Assembly (NCBI GenBank): GCA_023386835.1 | Contig: JAEWIY010000026.1 | Span: 1 to 8,206, forward strand | Direction: 5' to 3' | Source: Verrucomicrobiota bacterium | GTDB taxonomy: Bacteria; Verrucomicrobiota; Verrucomicrobiia; Opitutales; Opitutaceae | Length of the DNA: 8,206 nucleotides | In this document: one piece after another, positions 1-6,609 of the stretch | Position numbering within the stretch: position 1 is the first letter of the stretch | Layout: each line of letters starts with the position of its first letter | Notes under the pieces: generated by a model | What the model saw: the letters and a program-made list of their open reading frames with translations, nothing else | What the model was told of the DNA's origin: nothing | Database searches by the model: none | Position numbers and translations under genes: made by a program

Positions 1-1
1 G

Positions 2-1246
2 GTCACCCGCCGGCGGGGGCTGGGGCCGCCGATCCCGGGGGGCAACCTGTGGATGCATGTTTCGCAGGACATCGACATGCCGCGCTCGGGTGACGGTGGC
101 TCGTATGACTTTGCCCTGCTCTCCAGCGAGGTTTCGCTGCTGCGCCAATGGGCGCCGCGCGTCGCGGCCGCCCTGCGTGAATTGCCCGAGTTGACGGATG
201 TCGACGCGCCGTCCGATGGCGGCGCCAAACAGGTCATGTTGCAGATTGACCGGGAGGCCGCGCAGCGCCTCGGCGTCGACATGCAGATGGTGACGCAGGT
301 GCTCAACAGCTCCTTCAGCCAGCGACAAATTTCCACGCTCTACGGTTCGCTCAACCAATACCGCGTCGTGATGGAGTTGGAGCCGCAGTACACGCAGGAC
401 CCGATCGTGCTGGACCAGGTTCAGGTGATCGGCCGGGGCGGCGAACGGGTGCCGCTGTCTGCGTTCTCACGGTATGAATACAGCCTGATCGAGGACCGCG
501 TGCGACACCGCGGCCAGTTTGCGGCCGAGAACATCGGTTTTGCGCTCGCACCCGGCGTTTCGCTCGAGCAGGCGCTCACCGCGATCGACGCCGCCATGGC
601 GAAGATCATGTTGCCAACCGAGATTCAGGCGACGCTCGCCGGGGCCGCGCGGACGTTTCAGCGGTCGCTGCAGAATCAGCATTGGCTGATCTTTGGTGTG
701 ATCATCGCGGTGTATCTCGTGCTCGGAATTCTGTACGAGAGCCTCGTTCATCCGCTGACGATCCTGTCGACGCTGCCGACCGCCGGCCTCGGCGCCCTGC
801 TGGCCCTCCGGGCCACTGATACAGAGTTCACGCTGATCGCGTTACTCGGGTTGTTCCTCCTCATCGGTATCGTGATGAAAAATGCGATCCTGATGATCGA
901 CTTCGCCTTGGAACGTGAACGTCGGGACGGTTTGACGCCCGATGTAGCGATCTTTGAAGCGGCCAAGATGCGCCTGCGCCCGATCCTCATGACGAACTTC
1001 GCCGCGCTGCTCGGAGCATTGCCCTTGGTGCTGGCCACGGGTGAAGGCGTGGAAATGCGTCGTCCGCTTGGCCTGGCGATTGCCGGCGGCCTGGTGGTCA
1101 GTCAACTCCTGACGCTCTACACCGTGCCGGTCGTTTACCTCTGGCTGGACCGTCTGCGGCTGCGAGTCAAAGCGCGGTTCGCGCGGGGACACTCGGAAGC
1201 GGTCCCGGCGCTGCAGCGTGAAGCGACGGATGCACCGGGTCGCTGA
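2..1246 (+). CDS. RND multidrug efflux pump inner-membrane subunit, MdtB/MdtC type (C-terminal part, 5' truncated)
   Basis: This is the C-terminal ~414 residues of a transporter whose family is normally about 1,030-1,050 residues long; the frame stays open to the left edge. RND pumps use the proton motive force to export drugs or other amphiphiles through a trimeric inner-membrane protein, a periplasmic adaptor and an outer-membrane channel. The visible part begins in the second periplasmic loop (PGGNLWMHVSQDI resembles the MdtB segment at that point). It continues through the porter/docking region with FSQRQISTLYGSLNQYRVVME and QYTQD, near-identical in type to MdtB. Counting from the ATG at 53, membrane segments lie at about 211-231, 236-254, 259-281, 309-329 and 341-362, which fits TM8-TM12. 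The lysine of the proton relay in TM10 is kept (GIVMKNAILMIDFAL). A short charged tail follows TM12. MdtB and MdtC cannot be told apart from this fragment, so no symbol is given. The adaptor and partner genes would lie to the left, outside the window. The first ~30 bases may contain errors. Confidence 0.92.
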   Translation, partial: VTRRRGLGPPIPGGNLWMHVSQDIDMPRSGDGGSYDFALLSSEVSLLRQWAPRVAAALRELPELTDVDAPSDGGAKQVMLQIDREAAQRLGVDMQMVTQVLNSSFSQRQISTLYGSLNQYRVVMELEPQYTQDPIVLDQVQVIGRGGERVPLSAFSRYEYSLIEDRVRHRGQFAAENIGFALAPGVSLEQALTAIDAAMAKIMLPTEIQATLAGAARTFQRSLQNQHWLIFGVIIAVYLVLGILYESLVHPLTILSTLPTAGLGALLALRATDTEFTLIALLGLFLLIGIVMKNAILMIDFALERERRDGLTPDVAIFEAAKMRLRPILMTNFAALLGALPLVLATGEGVEMRRPLGLAIAGGLVVSQLLTLYTVPVVYLWLDRLRLRVKARFARGHSEAVPALQREATDAPGR

Positions 1247-1599
1247 ACAGAGTCGTTAAGCTCTCGCACGGCGTGTAGCCGAACCCGCTGTGCCCGACGT
1301 CGTCGTCGGTTGCCGCTCCGACGTCCGGCTCGGGAAGGCTCGTTACTCGCAGCGCCGCTGACGGATTGCACTGTTCGGATGAACTCGCCATTTCCGCCCC
1401 ACGTGGAACTCAGCATTCTACGGCCTCCGACGAACTCGCCAGCGTTACCGGCGATCGCGGGCCGCCGCGCTGAGTCACTACAACAAATCGCGCCCAGACT
1501 CTCAGAAACGGCGGGCACACCACGACACCTCGCGTGTCTCGGCGGGCCGTCGCAGGCTGCCTTGCCCTGCTAGCGCCGCTTTTCCTTTTCCACTTTCGC
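1247..1599. other. Intergenic region between RND gene and malQ
   Basis: These 353 bases hold no gene I can support. Open frames on both strands encode Arg/Pro/Ala-rich sequences with no recognisable motif. One 6-bp hairpin occurs 48 bases after the RND stop (described separately). A 10-base direct repeat, GAACTCGCCA, occurs at 1381-1390 and 1432-1441, which may be chance. The malQ promoter should lie here, but I see no convincing -35/-10 pair. The best candidate, TTGCAC at 1366, has only a poor -10 match 17 bases downstream. Confidence 0.6.
1294..1309 (+). terminator. Short GC hairpin downstream of the RND gene, possible weak terminator
   Basis: CCGACG and CGTCGG form a perfect 6-bp stem around a TCGT tetraloop, starting 48 bases after the RND stop codon. 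Only two T residues follow, so it is not a canonical intrinsic terminator. Its position at the 3' end of the pump gene and before the separate malQ gene is the main argument for a role in ending transcription. Chance formation in GC-rich DNA is quite possible. Confidence 0.25.
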
Positions 1600-3192
1600 A
1601 TGCCCTCCTCCGCCGCTGCCTCGTCATCGTCCAAGAAGCCGACTCAGAAGGCCTTTGCTCCCCCGTTGTTCGACTGGCTCAAGGAGCGGAGCGCCGGTGT
1701 GCTGGTGCATCCCACCTGCTTCCCCAGCCATCAAGGCATCGGCGTGCTCAACTCGGCCGTCGACGCGCTGTTTACGTTCATGCAGGCCGCCGGGCTGCGC
1801 CATTGGCAGATTTGCCCGTTGGGGCCGACCGGTTACGGCGACTCGCCCTACCAGTGCTTCTCCGCCTTCGCCGGCAATCCATACCTGGTGGACCTGCGCG
1901 CGCTGGTGGAGCACGGATTGCTCGATGAAGAGGAGCTGCGGCCGCTGCAGGCGCTGCCACGTGATCGGGTCGATTTCGGTGCTCTTTATGGCGCCAAGTG
2001 GCCGATCCTCGACCGGGCGTATGAACGATTTCGCGACCGCTCGGATGACGACGCTCCGTATGGCAGTTTTGATGCGTTCCGTCGGGATCACGCCGAGTGG
2101 CTGGAGCCGTACGTGCTGTATCGCGCGCTGAAGGATCACTTCGGCGGGCAGGCTTGGTGGGATTGGCCGCAGGAGGTGCGCTTCTACACGCAGGCGCGCA
2201 AGTCCAGCCAAGCGCGTGCCGTCGCCGATCGGGCTCGTGCGCATGCCTTCTTTCAATACCTGTTCTTCGGCCAGTGGCGTCAGGTGCGGGACAAGGCGCG
2301 CGCGGCCGGCATCGAGATTATTGGCGATGCACCGATCTTCGTGGCGCGCGACAGCGCGGACGTCTGGGCGAACCCCGAGTTGTTTCTCCTCGACCGAAAC
2401 ACTGGCCAGCCGCTCGTCGTCGCCGGGGTGCCGCCGGACTATTTTTCCGCCACCGGCCAACTGTGGGGCAATCCGCTCTACGACTGGCCCGCGCATGCGG
2501 CGACGAAGTTCGAGTGGTGGTTGCGGCGGCTCGCCGCGAATCAGGAACTCTACGACATCATCCGCATCGACCATTTCCGCGGTTTCGACACCTACTGGGC
2601 AATTCCCGCAGAGGTTGAAACGGCCAAGGAAGGCCGCTGGGAACAGGGGCCCGGACTGGCATTCTTCGAGGCGATCCAGCGGGCCTTACCCGGCTGCCGC
2701 TTGATTGCCGAGGATCTCGGTGAACTGATGCCGAGTGTGATCGAGCTGCGCGATGCCACCGGCCTGCCCGGCATGGCAATCCTGCAGTTCGCCTTCGGCA
2801 GTGGCGCGGACAACCTGTACCTGCCGCACAACCTGCGGCCCAACAGTGTCGTGTATCCGGGCACACACGACAACGACACGACGCTCGGCTGGTACGCGGA
2901 CGCGGACCCGAAGGCGCAGGACCACGTGCGCCGCTATTTCCGAATCAGCGGCTCCGAGATCGGCTGGGATTTCATCCGCGCCGCCTACGGGAGCGTCAGC
3001 CAGCTCGCGGTCATCCCGCTGCAGGATTTCCTCAGCCTCGGCAGTGAGGCCCGCTTCAACACGCCCGGCGCACCAGTGGGCAACTGGCAGTGGCGCTATC
3101 GCCCGGAGCAACTTGCCACGCTCCATCGGGAAAGCGCCCCGTACCTGCGCGAGCTGGCGGAGTTGTACTACCGTCTGCCAACGGAGGCCTGA
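1600..3192 (+). CDS. malQ: 4-alpha-glucanotransferase (amylomaltase, GH77)
   Basis: MalQ transfers alpha-1,4-glucan segments between maltodextrins in the cytoplasm, releasing glucose, and serves maltose or glycogen metabolism. The 530-residue product from this ATG matches the compact bacterial/plant-plastid form rather than the ~690-residue enterobacterial form. The GH77 motifs appear in order. SGVLVHPTCFPS is near the N-terminus, GDAPIFVARDSADVW is at 242-256, and the flexible substrate loop GVPPDYFSATGQLWGNPLYDW spans about 276-296. RIDHFRGF carries the nucleophile Asp324, IAEDLG carries the acid/base Glu371, and THDND carries the transition-state Asp424. The first ~20 residues are Ser/Ala/Lys-rich and look unstructured. 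A GTG at 1534 would add 22 residues (MSRRAVAGCLALLAPLFLFHFR), hydrophobic and unlikely for a cytoplasmic enzyme. Neither start has a Shine-Dalgarno sequence, so the start is uncertain although the enzyme is complete. It is convergent with oleB, 40 bp away, and is probably unrelated to that operon. Confidence 0.96.
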   Translation: MPSSAAASSSSKKPTQKAFAPPLFDWLKERSAGVLVHPTCFPSHQGIGVLNSAVDALFTFMQAAGLRHWQICPLGPTGYGDSPYQCFSAFAGNPYLVDLRALVEHGLLDEEELRPLQALPRDRVDFGALYGAKWPILDRAYERFRDRSDDDAPYGSFDAFRRDHAEWLEPYVLYRALKDHFGGQAWWDWPQEVRFYTQARKSSQARAVADRARAHAFFQYLFFGQWRQVRDKARAAGIEIIGDAPIFVARDSADVWANPELFLLDRNTGQPLVVAGVPPDYFSATGQLWGNPLYDWPAHAATKFEWWLRRLAANQELYDIIRIDHFRGFDTYWAIPAEVETAKEGRWEQGPGLAFFEAIQRALPGCRLIAEDLGELMPSVIELRDATGLPGMAILQFAFGSGADNLYLPHNLRPNSVVYPGTHDNDTTLGWYADADPKAQDHVRRYFRISGSEIGWDFIRAAYGSVSQLAVIPLQDFLSLGSEARFNTPGAPVGNWQWRYRPEQLATLHRESAPYLRELAELYYRLPTEA

Positions 3193-3232
3193 ACCCTTCC
3201 CGCTCTCCAGCGGCGATCAACACGGTCCGCGC

Positions 3233-4117
3233 TTAGCGCGCCGCGCCGAAGAACTCCACGATCCGTGGGATCACGTCACTCGCGGCGTCCTCCAGGACGT
3301 AGTGTCCGGCGTCCGCGAGGTACAGGGTCTCGGCCTGCGGCAGGCGCTCACGCCACTCCTCGTAGAAGTGGTCGTTGAAACAGAAGTCCCGGCCGCCCCA
3401 GCAGATCAACGCCGAGCGGTCGTGCAGTTGGGCCACGGCCGACTCCGCCTTCTTCAGCGTGCTCCACGACCGGTGATCCGCAGACATCGGAATGTCCTTG
3501 ATGAAGGCGTCGATCGCGACGCGATCCGCCCAGGAACGATAAGGCCACAGGTAGCCCTGCTTCTCGGCTTCCGTGAGCGCCCGACGGTGCATGGCCATCC
3601 ACGTGGCGGGTGAAGCGAAGCCGTTGAGCCCGCGCACAAACCAGCTGCCCGGACCCGCCGTCCGGCAGAACGCGATGCGGGCCGGCAGGTGGACCGACGG
3701 AAACGCCGCCGTATTGAGGATGACGATACGGTCGATCCGTTCGAGCTGCCGCGCCGCCAGGCCAAAACCGATCGCGCCACCCCAGTCGTGCACGACCAGA
3801 TGGCAGCGCTCGATCCCCAGCTTCGCCACCAGCGCCTCGAGGTCATCGATCCGCGTCTCGAGCGTGTAAGGATAGTTCTGCGGCTTGTCCGACAGGCCCA
3901 TGCCGATGTGATCGGGCACGATGCAGCGGTAGCGGGGCGCGAGCGCCTTCGCCAGTTCCCGATAGTAGAACGACCACGTGGGATTGCCGTGCAGCATCAG
4001 CACGACCTCGCTGCCCTCCCCCACGTCCACATAGTTCATCCGCGCGCCCAGCGCCGTGGTGAACACGTGTGGCGAAAACGGATACAAAGGTCGGAGCGTT
4101 TCGGGAACGTTCACCAT
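3233..4117 (-). CDS. oleB: OleB-type alpha/beta hydrolase (beta-lactone decarboxylase of olefin biosynthesis)
   Basis: OleB converts a cis-beta-lactone to a cis-olefin plus CO2, the last step of head-to-head hydrocarbon synthesis. It is homologous to haloalkane dehalogenases. The 294-residue product has the oxyanion-hole motif HGNPTWSFYYR (43-53) and PDHIGMGLSDKP (68-79). The nucleophile elbow HDWGG has Asp111 rather than Ser, and the likely acid Asp244 lies in WGGRDFCF. The catalytic His272 is in ADAGHY. An Asp nucleophile with HGNPTW is typical of the dehalogenase/OleB branch, and the position directly after oleA favours OleB over a true dehalogenase. I chose the ATG at 4117 because it overlaps the oleA stop (ATGGTGA), which suits translational coupling, and has a G-run a few bases upstream. 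A TTG at 4138 would add seven residues. The gene ends in TAA at 3235-3233, facing malQ. An epoxide hydrolase or dehalogenase remains possible. Confidence 0.85.
   Translation of the reverse strand: MVNVPETLRPLYPFSPHVFTTALGARMNYVDVGEGSEVVLMLHGNPTWSFYYRELAKALAPRYRCIVPDHIGMGLSDKPQNYPYTLETRIDDLEALVAKLGIERCHLVVHDWGGAIGFGLAARQLERIDRIVILNTAAFPSVHLPARIAFCRTAGPGSWFVRGLNGFASPATWMAMHRRALTEAEKQGYLWPYRSWADRVAIDAFIKDIPMSADHRSWSTLKKAESAVAQLHDRSALICWGGRDFCFNDHFYEEWRERLPQAETLYLADAGHYVLEDAASDVIPRIVEFFGAAR
4111..4117 (-). other. oleA stop / oleB start overlap (ATGGTGA)
   Basis: The last codon of oleA (TGG), flanked by its neighbours, reads ATGGTGA. The ATG at 4117-4115 opens oleB in a different frame and the TGA at 4113-4111 closes oleA. 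This 7-base overlap suggests translational coupling and supports ATG 4117 over TTG 4138 as the oleB start. Coupling would keep condensing enzyme and decarboxylase in a fixed ratio. Confidence 0.6.
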
Positions 4118-5142
4118 TCGACCCCCAGCATGAGGCAATTTAAACCGCTGCCAATGCCCAGAAGCGCCACCCGATCCCCCGAACTCACCGCGCCCGCGTC
4201 GGCCGCCAGGGTGAGCGTGGACGGCAGCGCCACCGAGCCCGTGTTCCCCAGGAGCTCGAAGGTCGAGTAGTCCTTCGCCAGATCGAGGCCGAGCGCCTCG
4301 TAGACCTTGCGCCGGTGCGTGCTGCCCACCTGGTGCGTGATGATGCGTTGCACATCGCTGGGGCCCCAGCCGGTTTCGCGCGTGAAATCCTGCCAGGTTT
4401 CCTGCGCCAGCGCGACGCCACCGAGCAGGAGCGCCTCGGAATCCGTCTGCATGACCAACGACTCGGCGCCGTAGGTATCGCCCTGGCAGAGTTCACTGTG
4501 CTGCGTGGCGGCGCGGGCGCTACCGCCGATGAGCCGCGGTTTATCCGGAGCCAGGGAACGGTGGCAGATGAACGCTGCCACCGCCGCCGAACCAATGGTG
4601 AGATTGGCAAAATACGGTTTGATCTCCTGCCGTGTCAGCGGGCGGTCGAGCAACAGACGCAGCGTCTCTTCCACCAAGGGGCGGCTGCTCTCACCGGATA
4701 CAATCATTGCGCAACGGATCTGGCCGGACTCGATCATGCCCGCCGCCATCGTCAGCGCGTTCAGAAACCCGAGGCAGGCGTTTGAGAGATCGAACAACTG
4801 CGCGGTCGCGGGCAGTCCGATCTTCCGATGGGCAAACGACGCCGTCGCCGGCTCGAGCATGTCCCGGCACACGGCACCATGGATGAACAGTTCCACCTGT
4901 TCCGCGCGCAGGGTCGACTTGGCCAACAATGCGCGCCCCGCGGCCGCGCTGGCGTCAGACGGACGTGTACCCGGAGCCCACATCCGGCGCTCCCGAATCC
5001 CGGTCATGAGTTCGAGTCGGCCTTCAGGCAGTCGCAAACGCTCGTAGAGCGGCCGCAGGCGCGCCTCGATCTGGGCCGACGTGAGGATTGCGTCGGGCAG
5101 CGCGACCGCGAGCGATTCGAGCACAACGGACGAAAACTTCAT
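4111..5142 (-). CDS. oleA: OleA-type head-to-head acyl-CoA condensing enzyme (thiolase/KAS III fold)
   Basis: OleA joins two long-chain acyl-CoA molecules by a non-decarboxylative Claisen condensation to a beta-keto acid, committing fatty acids to long-chain olefins. The 343-residue product has the thiolase-superfamily triad Cys123 (SNACLGF), His270 (THQVGS) and Asn300 (LLGNTGS). Specific to OleA rather than FabH is Glu97 in MLEPATAS, 26 residues before the cysteine. This is the same spacing as Glu117/Cys143 of Xanthomonas campestris OleA, where the glutamate is the catalytic base. The C-terminus LLGIGSGLNC closely matches OleA as well. The start at 5142 is fixed by an AAGGAG five bases upstream; longer readings would run into fabI. 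It follows fabI by 52 bases and overlaps oleB. A KAS III-like enzyme with another acyl or malonyl substrate is the main alternative, but the glutamate makes OleA chemistry more likely. Confidence 0.87.
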   Translation of the reverse strand: MKFSSVVLESLAVALPDAILTSAQIEARLRPLYERLRLPEGRLELMTGIRERRMWAPGTRPSDASAAAGRALLAKSTLRAEQVELFIHGAVCRDMLEPATASFAHRKIGLPATAQLFDLSNACLGFLNALTMAAGMIESGQIRCAMIVSGESSRPLVEETLRLLLDRPLTRQEIKPYFANLTIGSAAVAAFICHRSLAPDKPRLIGGSARAATQHSELCQGDTYGAESLVMQTDSEALLLGGVALAQETWQDFTRETGWGPSDVQRIITHQVGSTHRRKVYEALGLDLAKDYSTFELLGNTGSVALPSTLTLAADAGAVSSGDRVALLGIGSGLNCLMLGVEW

Positions 5143-5147
5143 GGGAA

Positions 5148-5153
5148 CTCCTT
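5148..5153 (-). promoter_or_regulatory. Ribosome binding site of oleA
   Basis: On the minus strand AAGGAG lies five bases before the ATG at 5142. It is the only strong Shine-Dalgarno match upstream of any gene here. It decides the oleA start, because the open frame itself continues upstream into fabI. It also suggests oleA is translated independently and perhaps more strongly than its neighbours. Confidence 0.75.
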
Positions 5154-5194
5154 CACGACGCCGGGCGTCCGGACAACGCAGATGAACCGCCGCG

Positions 5195-6049
5195 TCACGA
5201 CGACGTGGCGGGCGTTTGTCCCGCGCCCGGGCGGCGGCTGTGATCCGGCCGCATGGCGAGCCGGATGATCTCCTGATCGTAGAAATTGCTGCCGAGTCCT
5301 GCGTCCACGACGACGGTGGTGCCGTTGATCCCACTGCTGCGATCGCTCAGCAGAAACAGCACGGCGTTGGCGACCTCCTGCGTCTCCAGATTCTTCTTAC
5401 GGAAGGTGAGTTTCTCGCTGTAGAGGTAACTCTCCAGGTAACCCGGGATGCCGGCCGACGCGCTTGTCTTGAGGGGCCCCGCGCCCACGACGTTGAACCG
5501 GACCGCACTGTCGGCGCTGAACGACTTGGCCAGAAAACGCGCGGCTGAGTCGAGCGCCGCTTTGATCGGCCCCATGTAACCGTAGTTGTCAGGCGTCACC
5601 TGCAACGAGGAGATGCCGATCGTCACGACCGAGGCGTCCGCCGCGAGGTGTGGTTTGAAGGCCCGCGCGACTTCGACCAGCGAGAAGGCCGATACGGCGG
5701 TGGCCTGCAGAAAATCGCCGCGTTTGGTCTCGTGAAACGGCCGGAAGCCTTCGCTGTAGTTGGCAAAGGCGATTGAGTGCACCACGCCGTGCAACGGCGC
5801 CAGGCCCGCCGACGCCACTTCACCCGCCAGGCGGTCGGCCGCGCCCTCCTCTTCGACGTCGCACACGAATACCGGCTTGCCGGCCAGCAGCTTGTCGAGC
5901 GACTGCCGCCGGGCTTCCGAGCGAACGCTGTAAACGACCCGGGCGCCCTGCTCCTCGAGCGAGCGCGCCACGTGCCAGGCGACGCTCTTGCGGTTCGCGA
6001 CTCCAAAAACAACGAAGGTTTTCCCGGAGAGGTTCAGGAAGTCAGCCAT
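5195..6049 (-). CDS. fabI: Enoyl-ACP reductase, FabI type, divergent (SDR superfamily)
   Basis: FabI reduces the trans-2 double bond of enoyl-ACP with NAD(P)H, the last step of each fatty-acid elongation cycle. The 284-residue product has the FabI-type cofactor loop GVANRKSVAW (16-25) in place of the classical SDR GxxxGxG. It also has VHSIAFAN (90-97), the Tyr156-x6-Lys163 pair of FabI (YGYMGPIK), GAGPLKTSASAGI and the C-terminal SSGINGTTVVVDAG. The Tyr-x6-Lys spacing, rather than Tyr-x3-Lys, argues against a FabG-like or OleD-like ketoreductase. The usual first tyrosine (Tyr146 of E. coli, in a TYLG/SYLG motif) is replaced by Ile146 within GISSLQ, which is unusual. The C-terminus runs some 20 residues beyond the core and ends Pro/Ser-rich. 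The gap to fabZ is 83 bases and no clear Shine-Dalgarno is present. It may be the housekeeping FabI or a specialised paralogue for this operon. Confidence 0.86.
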   Translation of the reverse strand: MADFLNLSGKTFVVFGVANRKSVAWHVARSLEEQGARVVYSVRSEARRQSLDKLLAGKPVFVCDVEEEGAADRLAGEVASAGLAPLHGVVHSIAFANYSEGFRPFHETKRGDFLQATAVSAFSLVEVARAFKPHLAADASVVTIGISSLQVTPDNYGYMGPIKAALDSAARFLAKSFSADSAVRFNVVGAGPLKTSASAGIPGYLESYLYSEKLTFRKKNLETQEVANAVLFLLSDRSSGINGTTVVVDAGLGSNFYDQEIIRLAMRPDHSRRPGAGQTPATSS

Positions 6050-6090
6050 CGCAACAAAGTACCGGTGAACGCCTCAGGACGCGCGAGGAG

Positions 6091-6118
6091 AAAAACGGCG
6101 CGAGTACTGGCAGCGCCG
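6091..6118 (-). terminator. Terminator- or attenuator-like hairpin between fabZ and fabI
   Basis: Reading the minus strand, CGGCGC (6118-6113), an 11-base loop, GCGCCG (6101-6096) and then TTTTT (6095-6091) form an all-GC 6-bp stem followed directly by a T tract, starting 15 bases after the fabZ stop. This is the layout of a Rho-independent terminator. The stem is short and the T tract only five long, so partial termination or attenuation inside the operon is more likely than a full stop. I see no clear promoter between it and fabI. Confidence 0.4.
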
Positions 6119-6132
6119 GCGAGGTCGCACTT

Positions 6133-6570
6133 TCAAGCCTGTGGCGTTTTCCACGCCACTGCAAACTCGACCGTGAGCACGCGTTTGTCGCCGTTCTTGA
6201 TCGCGCCGCTCATCATCGTGAACCCGCCGACCTCCTCCCGACGCTTCACCTCAATCGTGACGGCATCGCCCGGATACACGGGGCTGCGAAAACGCACATC
6301 GCTGATCTTGGCGAGCAAGGGCACGCCCTCGCCGGGCTTCGCTCCCGCGGCCTGCGCACGACGGGCCATGTACAGGGCACCGGTCTGAAAAACCGCTTCG
6401 CACAAAAGCACGCCCGGCGTGATCGGCGCACCCGGATAATGGCCACGGTAAAAATCCTCGTCCGCGCGCCACGTGCGCCGGGCCGTCAGGCTGTCTTCCG
6501 TCTCACTGACGATTTCGTCCACGAAAAGAAACGGCGGGCGGTGCGGAATGAGGTCGGTGACAGGGGACAT
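6133..6570 (-). CDS. fabZ: 3-hydroxyacyl-ACP dehydratase, FabZ type (hot-dog fold)
   Basis: FabZ removes water from 3-hydroxyacyl-ACP to give trans-2-enoyl-ACP in fatty-acid elongation. The 145-residue product matches the family length. It starts with the substrate-tunnel motif PHRPPFLFVDEI (9-20). The catalytic stretch FYRGHYPGAPITPGVL follows, with His44, and then Glu58 in CEAVFQ. The 14-residue His-Glu spacing equals that of known FabZ enzymes. The Glu catalytic residue distinguishes it from many hot-dog thioesterases. A FabA-like isomerase is less likely because FabA has Asp at that place. It sits 39 bases after the FAD oxidoreductase gene and just before a terminator-like hairpin. No Shine-Dalgarno is visible. 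Genomes normally carry fabZ near lpxA/lpxD, so a copy in this setting may be a pathway-specific paralogue. Confidence 0.88.
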   Translation of the reverse strand: MSPVTDLIPHRPPFLFVDEIVSETEDSLTARRTWRADEDFYRGHYPGAPITPGVLLCEAVFQTGALYMARRAQAAGAKPGEGVPLLAKISDVRFRSPVYPGDAVTIEVKRREEVGGFTMMSGAIKNGDKRVLTVEFAVAWKTPQA

Positions 6571-6609
6571 GATGAAGTAAGAGACGTGAATTGTGCGCGC
6601 GCGACGGCG

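Noticed and set aside
1381..1441. Direct repeat GAACTCGCCA (two copies 51 bases apart)
   Set aside because: Only 10 bases, two copies, no palindromic structure and no link to a promoter; probably chance.
1310..1573. 87-codon open frame in the RND-malQ gap
   Set aside because: No ribosome site, no motif, biased composition; only slightly longer than expected by chance at this GC content.
1624..2574. 316-codon open frame on the minus strand inside malQ
   Set aside because: Antisense to a clear GH77 gene, no recognisable domain, and composition typical of a shadow frame in GC-rich DNA.
2753..3613. 286-codon + strand open frame spanning the end of malQ and the antisense of oleB
   Set aside because: Its first part is Arg/Thr/Ser-rich out-of-frame malQ and its second part is antisense oleB; both host genes have intact catalytic motifs.
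3233..4138. Haloalkane dehalogenase annotation for the alpha/beta hydrolase
   Set aside because: The Asp nucleophile and HGNPTW motif fit both families, but immediate linkage to oleA makes OleB the better call; kept as an alternative.
4111..5334. Long form of OleA with 64 extra N-terminal residues
   Set aside because: The extension overlaps fabI, resembles no OleA, and a strong AAGGAG precedes the ATG at 5142.
5195..6049. FabI-like gene as a replacement for OleD (ketoreductase)
   Set aside because: It has the Tyr-x6-Lys spacing and cofactor loop of enoyl reductases, not the Tyr-x3-Lys of ketoreductases and OleD.
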